A program made the position numbers and the translations under genes. Of a stretch of DNA of 64,000 bases, positions 34,829 to 44,273 are shown in pieces (position 1 is the first letter of the stretch; the number at the start of each line of letters is the position of its first letter). The notes under the pieces were generated by a model. It made no database searches. It was given only the letters and a program-made list of their open reading frames with translations, and was not told the origin of the DNA. The DNA is from JABJAG01 sp965222215. Lineage in GTDB: Bacteria; Pseudomonadota; Alphaproteobacteria; UBA6615. The DNA lies in the NCBI GenBank assembly GCA_965222215.1, contig OZ244931.1:2542001-2606000 (forward strand), given 5' to 3'.

Positions 34829-36592
34829 TCAGGCGTGCTCGTCGGCGCGCGCGCGGCGCAACGCGTCGTTGTGCGCACGGGTCACATCCAGCGCATTCAC
34901 GGTTCCGCGCAGCCGCATGCTGTCACTGCCGGATACGACGGCCACGCTCTGTCGTTCCGAACCATCGAGCAGGCGCATCGCCTGCTCCAGGCTGTCGCTG
35001 ATGAGGAGGACATCACCCGCCGCATGGGCCACCTGCCCGACCGTTTCGGGTCGGTCTTCGTCACCCATCAGCGCCGCGTTCAGGTCCGCGTAGTTGACGA
35101 TACCCCGCAACACGTCTCCTTCGCCGACCACATAGACCTCCCCATGCGGTGAATCGCGAAGCTTCGTGTGCAGGCTGTTGAGCGGCTCATCCTCCGATAT
35201 CGACGGGACATTCGTCCGCAGGACCCTGGCAACGGACATCCCCTCCAGAACCGCCTGATCGTGCCCGCTGGACACGTTGAGCCCGCGCCGGCGCAACTGT
35301 GCATGATGGTACGATTTGCCGAAGAACTGGTGCGTCAGGATCGACGCGACCGCGGTGGCGATCATCACCGCAACGGTCATCTCGGAAGAGCCGGTGAGCT
35401 CGAAAATGATGAAGATCGTCGATAGCGGCGCGCCCATAACGGCGCCCGCCAGCGCGCCCGTGCCGATGAGCGCATACGCCGGGACCCCGGAGAACTGGTC
35501 CGGGAACACACCGCCCGCGATAAAACCGAAGGCGCCTCCGACCGCCGCACCCAGGACAAGCGAAGGCGAGAACACACCGCCGCCGAACCCGAAACCGATG
35601 CTGAGCGCCACCGCCGCAATCTTTGCGACGATCAGCAGCAACAGAAATTCTATTCCGAACCCGCCCCGCAACGCGACATCCGCTGTCGTGAAGCCGACAC
35701 CCAGGATTTCGGGCACCTCGAGAGCCAGAAGCCCAAGCAGCAGTCCCCCGGCGGCCGGTTGCATCCATCTCGGCAGCGGGGATTTCCCGACCCAAATATC
35801 GACCAGATATATCGTCCGCATGAACACGATGGCCACGACGGCGCAGACCGCGCCGAGCAGGAGGAAGGCGGGAAACTCCCACAATGAAATCAGTTCATGA
35901 CTGGGGACTGTGAAGGATGGTTCCGCGCCGAAGTAAAATCGACCGATCGCGGTGCCGGTCACGGCGGCGACAAAAATCGGCGCGCCCGCCTTGAGCGACA
36001 GGTTTCCGACAATCAGTTCGATCGCGAACACCGCCCCGGCAACGGGCGCGTTGAACAGCGAGCCAATCGCCGCCGCCGCGCCGCAGCCAAGCAGCGTACG
36101 TGTTTGAGAACGGTCGAAATGGAGATGCCGGGACAAGAAGGACGCGATCGTCGCGCCCAGATGCACCAGCGGGCCCTCGCGACCGACGGACGCGCCGACG
36201 CCGAGCGAGGCCCCGTTCACGGCCGCGGAGACCAGCCCGTCCTTCAGCGATATGCGGCCGCCGCGCAAAGCGGACGCTTCGATCACGTGGGCAATCGAAT
36301 AGGCGCGGTTTCCGCCGTGATACACATGCAGAAAAATGCCGATCAATAGCCCGCCGATCGTCGGCACCAGAACAATATGCCACCAGGTGATCCGTTCGAG
36401 GGTCGGGATCGCCACGTCGAGCGATACGCCGAAGAACACGGCCTGCATTTCCTCGACGCCGAGGCGGAAAAGCAGCGCGCCATAGGCCGAGACAACGCCC
36501 ACCGCGAGGGCCATGACGCCCAGCAACAGATGCTCGTTGCGCAGTACGCGGCGCAGTTGCAGCCGCGCCCGGACGACTATCGGCGGACGCAC
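34829..36592 (-). CDS. ClC-family chloride channel/transporter with C-terminal CBS domains
   Basis: A 587-residue membrane protein of the ClC family, moving chloride or another anion, possibly in exchange for protons. The GTG start (complement of 36590-36592) is backed by GGAGGG 6 bases upstream. Residues about 20-430 are hydrophobic with the selectivity segments GVGASVGREGP (gating glutamate E139) and FGGGVFSPSLVLGAAVGG. Residues about 450-587 form a CBS pair (for example PSISEDEPLNSL and GIVNYADLNAAL), likely a nucleotide-sensing regulator. The CBS extension makes it longer than E. coli ClcA. Confidence 0.92.
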   Translation of the reverse strand: MRPPIVVRARLQLRRVLRNEHLLLGVMALAVGVVSAYGALLFRLGVEEMQAVFFGVSLDVAIPTLERITWWHIVLVPTIGGLLIGIFLHVYHGGNRAYSIAHVIEASALRGGRISLKDGLVSAAVNGASLGVGASVGREGPLVHLGATIASFLSRHLHFDRSQTRTLLGCGAAAAIGSLFNAPVAGAVFAIELIVGNLSLKAGAPIFVAAVTGTAIGRFYFGAEPSFTVPSHELISLWEFPAFLLLGAVCAVVAIVFMRTIYLVDIWVGKSPLPRWMQPAAGGLLLGLLALEVPEILGVGFTTADVALRGGFGIEFLLLLIVAKIAAVALSIGFGFGGGVFSPSLVLGAAVGGAFGFIAGGVFPDQFSGVPAYALIGTGALAGAVMGAPLSTIFIIFELTGSSEMTVAVMIATAVASILTHQFFGKSYHHAQLRRRGLNVSSGHDQAVLEGMSVARVLRTNVPSISEDEPLNSLHTKLRDSPHGEVYVVGEGDVLRGIVNYADLNAALMGDEDRPETVGQVAHAAGDVLLISDSLEQAMRLLDGSERQSVAVVSGSDSMRLRGTVNALDVTRAHNDALRRARADEHA

Positions 36593-36675
36593 GCGTTTCC
36601 CTCCAGCCGGTTTCCCGACGGTAGACCTTGTAGCATGGAGATTCCGCCGGCGTCAGCGGGGCGGGAGCATGGGTG

Positions 36676-37761
36676 CTATGCCACGTCGTTGCTGGCGACG
36701 ACCCGCAGTTTCCCGGAATCGGGCGCCGTCATCACACGGTTGCGGCCCGCGTTCTTCGCCGCATAGAGGGCGGTATCGGCGCGATGAACCAGACTGTCCA
36801 TGTCTTCACCGCCGGTATACATCGCCGCGCCGATCGAAATCGTGACGCTCGCGATCGATTCTCCCGTCGACTTGCGGCGGATTTCCTTGTTCGCGACCGT
36901 TTCGCGAATCTGCTCGGCGACGGCCGCGGCGCCTTCAATCTTCGTCTTGGGCAGGATGATCGCAAACTCTTCGCCGCCGTAGCGCGCCGGTGTGTCCAGG
37001 CCCTTGGTGCAATCTTCCAGGCACCGACCCACGAGCTGAATGACCTGATCGCCCAGCTGGTGGCCGAACGAGTCGTTGAAGTTCTTGAAGTGGTCGATAT
37101 CCAGAATGAGGAGCGAGAGCGGCTGTTCCGCTTCGTCCGAGTTGGAGATCGCGTTGCTGAGGTTGATGTCGAAAGCGCGGCGATTCTGAAGCCCGGTCAG
37201 CGCATCGCACATGGCCTCCTGACGGATTTCCGCGATCTTGCCGTTCAGTTCGGCAATCTGCAGGTTCGAGCTTTCCAGGCGTTCGTTCACTTCCCGGTTC
37301 TTCGCCACCATCCGCTGGGTTTCACCCACGATGTCGGAAACGATCCGGCGCACCTCGTCCACCGCCACGTTGGCGTGGAGCGCGCCGTCCGCTGACGCAA
37401 GGGTCTTGCCGTAACGTTCGGCTTCCTCGCCAGCTTCACCCAACAGGTCCATGACCTTGGCGACCGAGCTCTCGATTTCGGCGCTGGCGTTCATCAGCTC
37501 AAGGTCGCGCTCATCGTCCGAACTGCCGGAACGCGCCGACATGCAGCGCGCGTAAAGCGCCTGACAAACATCCTCCGGGAAGCCGTCACCCTGGGCGACG
37601 ATCTGATCGATGCGATGCACGATATCCCGGTCTTCGCCCGAATAGTATGTGTACCAGATCAGGTAGTTTTCCGGTGTCGGCGCGATACCCAGATTCTCCA
37701 TGCGCCGCATGGCGCATGTGGCGAGATGCGAGACGTCGACCGTCTGGGATTTTGTCGTCAT
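36676..37761 (-). CDS. GGDEF-domain protein, probable diguanylate cyclase
   Basis: A 361-residue cytoplasmic protein that probably makes cyclic di-GMP. The N-terminal 100 residues (with NYLIWYTYYSGED) form a helical region I cannot assign, then a coiled coil at about 90-180, then a full GGDEF domain beginning CDALTGLQNRRAFD. The active site is GGEEF at 262-266, an accepted variant. The inhibitory site normally reads RxxD; here the equivalent is KGLD at 253-256, so product inhibition may be weakened. No membrane segment is visible. It is monocistronic. Confidence 0.88.
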   Translation of the reverse strand: MTTKSQTVDVSHLATCAMRRMENLGIAPTPENYLIWYTYYSGEDRDIVHRIDQIVAQGDGFPEDVCQALYARCMSARSGSSDDERDLELMNASAEIESSVAKVMDLLGEAGEEAERYGKTLASADGALHANVAVDEVRRIVSDIVGETQRMVAKNREVNERLESSNLQIAELNGKIAEIRQEAMCDALTGLQNRRAFDINLSNAISNSDEAEQPLSLLILDIDHFKNFNDSFGHQLGDQVIQLVGRCLEDCTKGLDTPARYGGEEFAIILPKTKIEGAAAVAEQIRETVANKEIRRKSTGESIASVTISIGAAMYTGGEDMDSLVHRADTALYAAKNAGRNRVMTAPDSGKLRVVASNDVA

Positions 37762-37877
37762 GCTTCGGCCCCCTGGAACGAGTGAGTACGATCGTAGGGG
37801 CTGAATCTTGACAAGGCCTTAACGCATCACCTGAAAGTCCCGGTTTTCCGGGAAAAACGCCAAGCTTTCGACCGACT

Positions 37878-38810
37878 TTAGATCGAATTCGACGCTTTCA
37901 GCGCGGCCACGTCGGCGGCGGCTTCGTCCACAAGCCAGTCGCGGAACTTGGCCACCTTCGGCAGATCGGCGGACGCTTTCGGGCTGACAATGAAGTAGCC
38001 GTACGGCGCGGGCAGGGCGACGTCGAACAGGCGCAGCAGCCGCCCCGCCACCATGTCGCGCGCCGCCAGGACCCGCCTTGCAAGGGCCACGCCCTGCCCC
38101 TCTACGGCGGCGTCGATAACCATGCTTGTCTGGTCGAACTGCGGTCCGCGTGAAACGTCGATCGGCTCCACATTTGCCGCCGCAAACCAGAGCGGCCAGT
38201 CATTCCGGCTGAGGTCGTGCAGCAGCACATGATTTTCGAGATCCGCCGGGGAGCGCAGGGGCGGTCCGGACTCCAGAAGCGTCGGGCTGCACACCGGAAA
38301 AATCTCCTCCTGCGCGAGCGGCACGACATGGAACTCGGGCCAGTCGCCCGTTCCGTGGCGCACCGCCATATCCACATCGTTGGTCGCGAAGTCCACATGT
38401 TCGAGAGACGCACTGATGCGCAGGTCGATGTCGGGGTGCCCGGCAATGAAATCCCCCAAACGGTGGACCAGCCACTTCGCGGCGAAATTCGGTGAAACGC
38501 TGACAGTCAGAATACCGCTGTCCGCGCGGTTGGCCAGGTACTCCGCTCCGGCGCGCAGCCGCTCGGTCGCCTCGCGGACATAGGGCAGATAAGCCGAACC
38601 GCTTTCGGTCAGCCGCAAACGCTGCCTGTCGCGATGGAACAGCTTCACGCCGAGCTGCCCCTCGAGATTCTTCACCTGATGGCTGATCGCGCCCTGGGTG
38701 AGATTCAGTTCATGGGCGGCTGCCGTGAAACTCAGTGTGCGGCCCGCGGTTTCGAAAGCCAGCAGCGCCATGGTCGAAGGGAGATCGCGCACGATGAAAC
38801 TCCTTTCCAT
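37878..38810 (-). CDS. LysR-family transcriptional regulator, GcvA-like
   Basis: A 310-residue LysR regulator. The winged helix-turn-helix is at about 14-75 (FETAGRTLSFTAAAHELNLTQGAISHQVKNLE), and the effector-binding domain follows with ANFAAKWLVHRLGDF-type segments. The NLTQGAISHQ recognition helix and the short DVDMAVRHGTGDW segment resemble the GcvA group. It is transcribed divergently from the DUF1127 gene across a 98-base region with an inverted repeat at 38828-38847, the likely site of autoregulation. Confidence 0.9.
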   Translation of the reverse strand: MERSFIVRDLPSTMALLAFETAGRTLSFTAAAHELNLTQGAISHQVKNLEGQLGVKLFHRDRQRLRLTESGSAYLPYVREATERLRAGAEYLANRADSGILTVSVSPNFAAKWLVHRLGDFIAGHPDIDLRISASLEHVDFATNDVDMAVRHGTGDWPEFHVVPLAQEEIFPVCSPTLLESGPPLRSPADLENHVLLHDLSRNDWPLWFAAANVEPIDVSRGPQFDQTSMVIDAAVEGQGVALARRVLAARDMVAGRLLRLFDVALPAPYGYFIVSPKASADLPKVAKFRDWLVDEAAADVAALKASNSI

Positions 38811-38827
38811 TATTTTTTCTCATGCAG

Positions 38828-38847
38828 GCATCACAAAGGATGCTTTG
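38828..38847. promoter_or_regulatory. Candidate LysR operator between divergent lysR and DUF1127 genes
   Basis: Two overlapping inverted repeats, GCATC-N6-GATGC (38828-38843) and CAAAG-N4-CTTTG (38834-38847), sit within the 98-base divergent promoter region. LysR proteins usually bind such dyads. The assignment rests on symmetry and position only. Confidence 0.35.
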
Positions 38848-38908
38848 CCACCGCCGAACATGCCCGCGATACAAGCACCAATAAGCACTTTCACGGGACC
38901 TCGGGCAA

Positions 38909-39154
38909 ATGAGAAACTCTGCGCGCATCATTAATTTTTCTAATGTATTCTTTCTATTCCCATACCCTGCTCGGCCGCAATTCCGGGATCTTCTCCGGCC
39001 GGCCCGTGGGACGGCCCGGGCCATCGCGACTTGGCGTTCGCGCATCCGCCAACGCCAGGCTCTCGCGCGCCTCGAGCCGCGCTTGCTCAATGATGTGGGC
39101 ATCTCCCCGAGCCGCGCGCGGCAGGAAATCGGAAAACCATTCTGGCGGGAATGA
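38909..39154 (+). CDS. DUF1127 (YjiS-like) small protein
   Basis: An 81-residue basic protein. The C-terminal half, TWRSRIRQRQALARLEPRLLNDVGISPSRARQE, is the DUF1127 core, with the conserved L-x-x-L-x-x-x-x-L-x-D-I/V-G pattern. Many alphaproteobacterial DUF1127 proteins are short, arginine-rich and tied to RNA or phosphate metabolism; the role of this one is unknown. It is divergent from a LysR gene and 67 bases upstream of a second one. Confidence 0.75.
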   Translation: MRNSARIINFSNVFFLFPYPARPQFRDLLRPARGTARAIATWRSRIRQRQALARLEPRLLNDVGISPSRARQEIGKPFWRE

Positions 39155-39221
39155 ACCGCCACCCGGCTTGAGAGACCATGCGTGCGCCGTCTAGCATGGC
39201 CGCGACACAGAGGTTGCGCCC

Positions 39222-40121
39222 ATGGACATCCGCCAGATTCGCTACGCGCTTGCCGTGGCACGCGAGCGCAGCTTCACCGGCGCCGCGCAACGGCTTCATA
39301 TCTCCCAGTCATCCGTCAGCGAGCAGGTGGCCCTGCTGGAAGACGAAGTGGGTTTCAAGCTGTTCCATCGCACCGGCCGGGGTGTGGAGACGACCGAGCG
39401 CGGACGCAGCTTCCTGGCGGAAGCCGACCGGGTGGCCCAGGATTTCTACGGCCTTTCAGACACGGCCCGCCGGCTGACCGGGGCAAGCTTCGAGACCTTT
39501 ACCCTCGGCATGGGGTCCGGGATGGCCGGCCTCGTGGTGCCGCGCGGCCTCAGCCATTTCGCCGACATCTTCCCCAACGTCCAGCTCCGCATCGTGACGG
39601 CGCCGACCCGGCGCATCTACGACCAGCTCCACACCGAGCGGCTCGATGCCGGGATTGCGATTGAGTTACCCCCGGACGAACTGCCCTCCGGCCTGCTGTC
39701 GACGCCAATCGCCAGCGTCGACATGGTTCTTATCGGCCACCCCGATCACGATCTGTTTTCTGACGACGCGCCGATCGATCTGGCACGGCTGATCAGCGAA
39801 CCGCTCATCGTGAACGAACTCACCATCGGCTACGGCCATATCGTGACCACGATGTTCTCGGATATCGGCGCCCACCCCAACATTCGTGCGGTGGCCGACA
39901 ATGTCGACACGTTGCGCGAGATGGTGGCGGCCGGCCTCGGGGTGGGAATCATTCCGCGTTCCGCCCTGCTGCTCAGCGGTGCGGCGGCAGCGCTGAGGGT
40001 TCGCGAAATCTCACCGGCCCGCCAGATCGGATTCTGCATCGTGCGACGCCGTCAGGCCATGTCCCGGAATCGCGAGACCTATTTCTCTTTTCTCGCCGAC
40101 GCCCTCACCGAAACCACCTGA
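39222..40121 (+). CDS. LysR-family transcriptional regulator, candidate regulator of the hyuA operon
   Basis: A 299-residue LysR protein with the helix-turn-helix at residues 1-65 (MDIRQIRYALAVARERSFTG, then LHISQSSVSEQVALLEDEVG) and an effector domain with typical NVQLRIVTAPTRRIYDQL and VAAGLGVGIIPRSAL segments. GAGG sits just before the ATG. It lies directly upstream of and co-directional with the hyuA operon, separated by 130 bases holding a perfect palindrome of LysR type, so it is the best candidate regulator of those genes. Confidence 0.9.
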   Translation: MDIRQIRYALAVARERSFTGAAQRLHISQSSVSEQVALLEDEVGFKLFHRTGRGVETTERGRSFLAEADRVAQDFYGLSDTARRLTGASFETFTLGMGSGMAGLVVPRGLSHFADIFPNVQLRIVTAPTRRIYDQLHTERLDAGIAIELPPDELPSGLLSTPIASVDMVLIGHPDHDLFSDDAPIDLARLISEPLIVNELTIGYGHIVTTMFSDIGAHPNIRAVADNVDTLREMVAAGLGVGIIPRSALLLSGAAAALRVREISPARQIGFCIVRRRQAMSRNRETYFSFLADALTETT

Positions 40122-40138
40122 TATCGGTTTTACCGATA
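40122..40138. promoter_or_regulatory. Candidate LysR operator upstream of hyuA (ATC-N9-GAT palindrome)
   Basis: A perfect palindrome TATCGGT-TTT-ACCGATA begins right after the LysR stop codon and about 114 bases before hyuA. It contains ATC-N9-GAT, the classical T-N11-A form of LysR boxes. No T-run follows, so a terminator is less likely. The rest of the gap to 40251 is AT-rich, fitting a promoter. Confidence 0.5.
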
Positions 40139-40251
40139 CAAGTATAGGCAGAGTCCTTTGGACTCCGGTCGTTGCCGCGCGATACGATTTCCGGGAAATT
40201 CAGTTTATGAAAAATTAAGCACCTGAAAAACAACAAATATATAGGCGATTC

Positions 40252-42354
40252 ATGGACGGCGGATCAGGCAAGGGAAACCTTAGAATCGGTATCGACACCG
40301 GCGGAACGTTCACCGATATCGTTGCTATAGATGCCGCAGCCGGCACAATGAACGTCACAAAGGTGTCCAGTACACCGCACAATCCGGCTGTCGGGCTCGT
40401 TCAGGGCATCCATGATGTCCTTGAGATTTCCGGCGACGATCCGGTCGATGTCAGTGTCATCTGCCACGGCACCACTGTCGCGACGAACGCGCTCCTTCAG
40501 GGTCAGATTGAAGGCCTCGGGCTGATTGTCACCAAAGGCTTTCGGCATATCCTCGAAATCGCCCGCCAGGCCGTACCCGACGGCTATGGCAACTCCTACT
40601 TCTGGGTAAAGCCGGACCGTCTCGTACCTCTGCACCATGTGCAGGAGGTCGGCGGCCGCATGAACTTCAAGGGAGAGGAACTGACCGCCCTCGACGAAGA
40701 CAGCGTTCGCGACGCTGCCCGCGCCCTGAAGGAACAGGAAATCGGCGCCATCGGCGTCTGCCTGATGCACTCCTACGCGAATGCCGCGCACGAAAAACGG
40801 GTCGCCGAAATTATCGCCGAGGAGTATCCCGACGCGGTTGTCTCTCTGTCCTGCGATGTATTGCCGGAATACCGAGAGTATGAGCGCGCGGTGACCACGC
40901 TCGTAGATGCATTCGTGAAACCTTATATGGCCCGCTATCTCGGCAATGTATCCGAAGAATTGGGGCCGACCCTGCGTGAACCGCCGTTCCTGGTGATGCA
41001 ATCGTCGGGCGGCGTTATCAGTGCCGGCCAGGTCGTCGAGAAACCCATCACCACCGCGCTCTCCGGTCCCGCCGCAGGCGCACTCGGTGCAGCGGTTGTC
41101 TCCAAGCTCGCGGGCTTCGAGGATGTCGTCACACTCGATGCCGGCGGAACCTCGACCGATCTCTGCCTGATCGAGGACGGAGAGCCGCATATCACCACTG
41201 ACGCATCGGTCGGGCCTTTCCCGGTGCGTTTGCCGATGATCGACATTCGGACCGTCGGGACCGGCGGTGGCTCGATCGCCTGGAAGACGCGCGACGGGAC
41301 CCTGAATGTCGGCCCGATCAGCGCCGGCGCGGTGCCCGGACCGATGTGCTACCCGAACGGTGGCGACGAACCGACCATCACCGACGCGAACCTGGCGCTG
41401 GGCCGTTTGCCCGCGGAGCTCATCGGCGGCGGCATCGAACTCGATGTGGAACGTGCCCGACAGGGTATCGCCGATCTGGCGAAGGATCTCGGCCAGGACA
41501 TGAGCGTCGAGGAACTGGCTTCCGGCATCATCGAGATCGCCAACTGGAACCAGGCGAACATGATCCGGCAGATGACGATCCAGCGCGGCATCGACCCGCG
41601 CGATTTCGCGCTGCTGTCCTTCGGCGGCTCCGGCCCGGCGCAATCGCCGGCGGTCATGGACCTGCTGAACATGGAAGCCTGCATCGTGCCGCCGAACCCG
41701 GGCAACCTGTCGGCGTTCGGCCTGCTGGCGGTGGACTGGCGGTCGGACCACATTATGACCCGGGTCGTCCAACAGGATGACATCGACCCGGCGGAGATCG
41801 CCGGGATATACGCAAAGCTCGAAGAAGAAGCTTGCGAGACCCTTATCCGCGACGGGCTGGAAGCGGGCACACACCGCTACGTGCGCGAAGCGGACGTCCG
41901 CTACGCCGGGCAGTCCATGGAAGTGCGCGTCACCGCGCCGTCGGGCGAATTCGACACCGATGCCGTCGACGGACTCATCGAAGCCTTCCACGCGACCCAC
42001 GAGCGCACGTTCGGCTACGCCTATCGCGGCGAGCAGAAGGTCGAGATCGTGAATTTCTGCCTGTCCGGCTTCGGGACGATTGAGCGCCCGTCCCTGCCGA
42101 AAATCGGTAACAGCGAAGGTGACGCGGAGTCGGCGCGCAAAGACACCCGCCAAGTTTATTTCGAAGGCGGCTTCCGCGACACCCCGGTTTACGACCGCGG
42201 CGGCCTGCCCGCCGGCACACGGATCGAAGGGCCGGCCGTGGTCGAGGAGTTCGGCTCCACGACCGTGATCTTCCCCGGACAACACGCAAGCGTCGACGAT
42301 CACGGCATCATCGTGGTCCGCCGCTCCACCGATGAAATCGAGCGCATCCGATGA
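40252..42354 (+). CDS. hyuA: Hydantoinase/oxoprolinase family protein, HyuA subunit
   Basis: A 700-residue ATP-dependent amidohydrolase-type subunit related to N-methylhydantoinase A, 5-oxoprolinase N-half, caprolactamase and acetone/acetophenone carboxylase subunits. The ATPase loop DTGGTFTD is at residues 15-22. A second phosphate motif is TLDAGGTSTDLCLI, and ALSGPAAGALGA is the usual ASKHA adenosine-side region. Family members hydrolyse or carboxylate at ATP cost. It overlaps hyuB by 4 bases, so the two chains form one complex. The context (ABC transporter, ring-opening amidohydrolase) points to a cyclic amide or imide substrate rather than a ketone. Confidence 0.88.
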   Translation: MDGGSGKGNLRIGIDTGGTFTDIVAIDAAAGTMNVTKVSSTPHNPAVGLVQGIHDVLEISGDDPVDVSVICHGTTVATNALLQGQIEGLGLIVTKGFRHILEIARQAVPDGYGNSYFWVKPDRLVPLHHVQEVGGRMNFKGEELTALDEDSVRDAARALKEQEIGAIGVCLMHSYANAAHEKRVAEIIAEEYPDAVVSLSCDVLPEYREYERAVTTLVDAFVKPYMARYLGNVSEELGPTLREPPFLVMQSSGGVISAGQVVEKPITTALSGPAAGALGAAVVSKLAGFEDVVTLDAGGTSTDLCLIEDGEPHITTDASVGPFPVRLPMIDIRTVGTGGGSIAWKTRDGTLNVGPISAGAVPGPMCYPNGGDEPTITDANLALGRLPAELIGGGIELDVERARQGIADLAKDLGQDMSVEELASGIIEIANWNQANMIRQMTIQRGIDPRDFALLSFGGSGPAQSPAVMDLLNMEACIVPPNPGNLSAFGLLAVDWRSDHIMTRVVQQDDIDPAEIAGIYAKLEEEACETLIRDGLEAGTHRYVREADVRYAGQSMEVRVTAPSGEFDTDAVDGLIEAFHATHERTFGYAYRGEQKVEIVNFCLSGFGTIERPSLPKIGNSEGDAESARKDTRQVYFEGGFRDTPVYDRGGLPAGTRIEGPAVVEEFGSTTVIFPGQHASVDDHGIIVVRRSTDEIERIR

Positions 42355-44195
42355 CCAACACCGCCGAACAAAACTCGCCCGCCGCGAGTGTCGATCCGAT
42401 CATCCTGCAGATCGTCGAAGGTACGCTGAATTCCATCGAGGCCGAGATCGAGTTCGCGATCGAACGCACTGCGCGCAGTCCCATGATTCGCGAGGCCCAC
42501 GACTATCGTGTCGGATTGTTCGACTACAAATGCCGGAAGCTGACAGGCCGCTCCTATTCGGCGATGCCGGATGCGGTCGTTCGGGACTTCCCCATCGAGT
42601 CCATGAAGCCGGGCGACGTCTACTTCATGAACGACACCTACGACACCGAAGGCTCCATCGGACATCTTCCCGACATGTGCTCGACGGTGCCGGTGTTCCA
42701 CGACGGCGAGGTCGTCGCGTTTATCCAGGCCTTCGGTCACCACGACGATATTGGCGGCAAGGTTCCGGGCTCCATGCCGGGCACGGCGGTGTCCGTGTTC
42801 GAAGAAGGCCTGATGATCCCGCCTATCAAGCTGGTCGACGCGGGCGTGCGCAACGAGCAGGCACTCACAATCATCAGGCGCAATACCCGGGTGCCCGAGA
42901 TGCTGGCCGCCGACATCGATTCCGAGATGCAGGCCTGCATCATGGGCGCCGAGCGCATGGCGGAGCTTTTCGCGCGATTCGGCCGCGAAACCGTCGAGGC
43001 CTGCTTCCAGGCGATTCTCGACAAGTGCGCCAACATTTTCCGCGAAGAGCTTTTGCCCAAGATCGAGAACGGCACCTATTCGTGGGAAGACTATATCGAG
43101 CATGACGGGCTGACCGACCCCAAGCTGCACAAGCTCGCGCTGACCATGACCAAGACGGACGACAAGATCGTCCTGGATTTCAACGGCACCGATCCGCAGG
43201 CGCTGGGCCCGATCAACTGGCCGGCCGACTACGCCGACGGCAAGTTCCTTATCAAGTGGATCGCACCTGTTCTGCGCAACCTGGCGGACACACCCGAACG
43301 CGCCGCGGAGATCCATTGCAACGAGGGTGTCTGCGATGTCTTCGAGGCGATCTTCCCACCCAAAGGCACGCTGATCACGCCGATCCGGCCCGCGGCCACC
43401 AATGCCAGATCCTTTCTGCTGTTGCGTTCGATCGGACTGCTGGCCGGCTGTATCGCCCAGGCGGTCGAGGGGCGGATGCCGGCCGATCAGGAGACCATTC
43501 GCTACACCGGATTCTACGGCGACGATCTGGAAGGCAAGCCGTTCCTGTCGCGCGAGGTACTGGGCGGCGGCAGCGGCGGTCGCTACTACGCAGACGGGAG
43601 CGACGCGATCCACATCGTGCCAAACTCGCGCAACCAGCCGGCCGAATTTACCGAGACGCGCTTTCCAATTCTCGTCGAGAAGCTCGGGCTCTGGACGGAC
43701 TCCGGCGGCGCCGGGGCGTTCCGCGGCGGGCTTGGCTACGAAAAGGAATACCGCGTGCTCGTCGACTGCTCGACCATTGTCACCGCGGATCGCGTTCGCC
43801 TCGGCTGTTACGGCGTAAATGGCGGCGAGGCCGGCAAGCCGTTCGGCGTTTTCGTGGATGCGGAGGGCCGGGACGAAAAGCTCGGCGGTCTCGTCGACGA
43901 CGAGCCGATCAAGGCAGGTGAAGTACTCCGTGTCCGTACCACCGGCGGCGGCGGCTGGGGCGACCCGCTGGATCGTGATCCGGAACTCGTTCTCATCGAC
44001 GTGATCCAGAACAAGGTGTCGAACGATGCTGCCAGAGACCGCTACGGCGTCGTGATCACCAAGGACGGCAGTCGTTTCACTGTCGACAAAGACGCAACGA
44101 ATGCACTGCGTGACGAAATACGCGCAGCACGCACGGAACCCTTCGAGATGATCGACCGGGGTCCGGGCATGAGCATGTTCGAGAAACGGCCCTGA
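42351..44195 (+). CDS. hyuB: Hydantoinase/oxoprolinase family protein, HyuB subunit
   Basis: A 614-residue partner of HyuA, corresponding to the C-terminal half of 5-oxoprolinase. Typical segments are FAIERTARSPMIREAHDYRV at the N terminus, DVYFMNDTYDTEGSIGHLPD, and GGGGWGDPLDRDPE near the C terminus. The ATG overlaps the hyuA stop (ATGA). Slightly longer than most HyuB proteins (550-600). The ABC-transporter binding protein follows after 78 bases with its own strong ribosome site. Confidence 0.88.
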   Translation: MTNTAEQNSPAASVDPIILQIVEGTLNSIEAEIEFAIERTARSPMIREAHDYRVGLFDYKCRKLTGRSYSAMPDAVVRDFPIESMKPGDVYFMNDTYDTEGSIGHLPDMCSTVPVFHDGEVVAFIQAFGHHDDIGGKVPGSMPGTAVSVFEEGLMIPPIKLVDAGVRNEQALTIIRRNTRVPEMLAADIDSEMQACIMGAERMAELFARFGRETVEACFQAILDKCANIFREELLPKIENGTYSWEDYIEHDGLTDPKLHKLALTMTKTDDKIVLDFNGTDPQALGPINWPADYADGKFLIKWIAPVLRNLADTPERAAEIHCNEGVCDVFEAIFPPKGTLITPIRPAATNARSFLLLRSIGLLAGCIAQAVEGRMPADQETIRYTGFYGDDLEGKPFLSREVLGGGSGGRYYADGSDAIHIVPNSRNQPAEFTETRFPILVEKLGLWTDSGGAGAFRGGLGYEKEYRVLVDCSTIVTADRVRLGCYGVNGGEAGKPFGVFVDAEGRDEKLGGLVDDEPIKAGEVLRVRTTGGGGWGDPLDRDPELVLIDVIQNKVSNDAARDRYGVVITKDGSRFTVDKDATNALRDEIRAARTEPFEMIDRGPGMSMFEKRP

Positions 44196-44273
44196 CAAGA
44201 AGTCAAAGAATGAACCGGAGGACGCATCCAACGGGGCCCTAACCCAACTAACCATGAACAGGAGGTCGGTACC

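Noticed and set aside
40264..42303. Minus-strand open frame of 679 codons opposite hyuA
   Set aside because: No domain, low-complexity Arg/Ala/Gly composition, opposite a gene with clear ATPase motifs.
42300..44255. Minus-strand open frame of 651 codons opposite hyuB
   Set aside because: Shadow of hyuB with no family motif.
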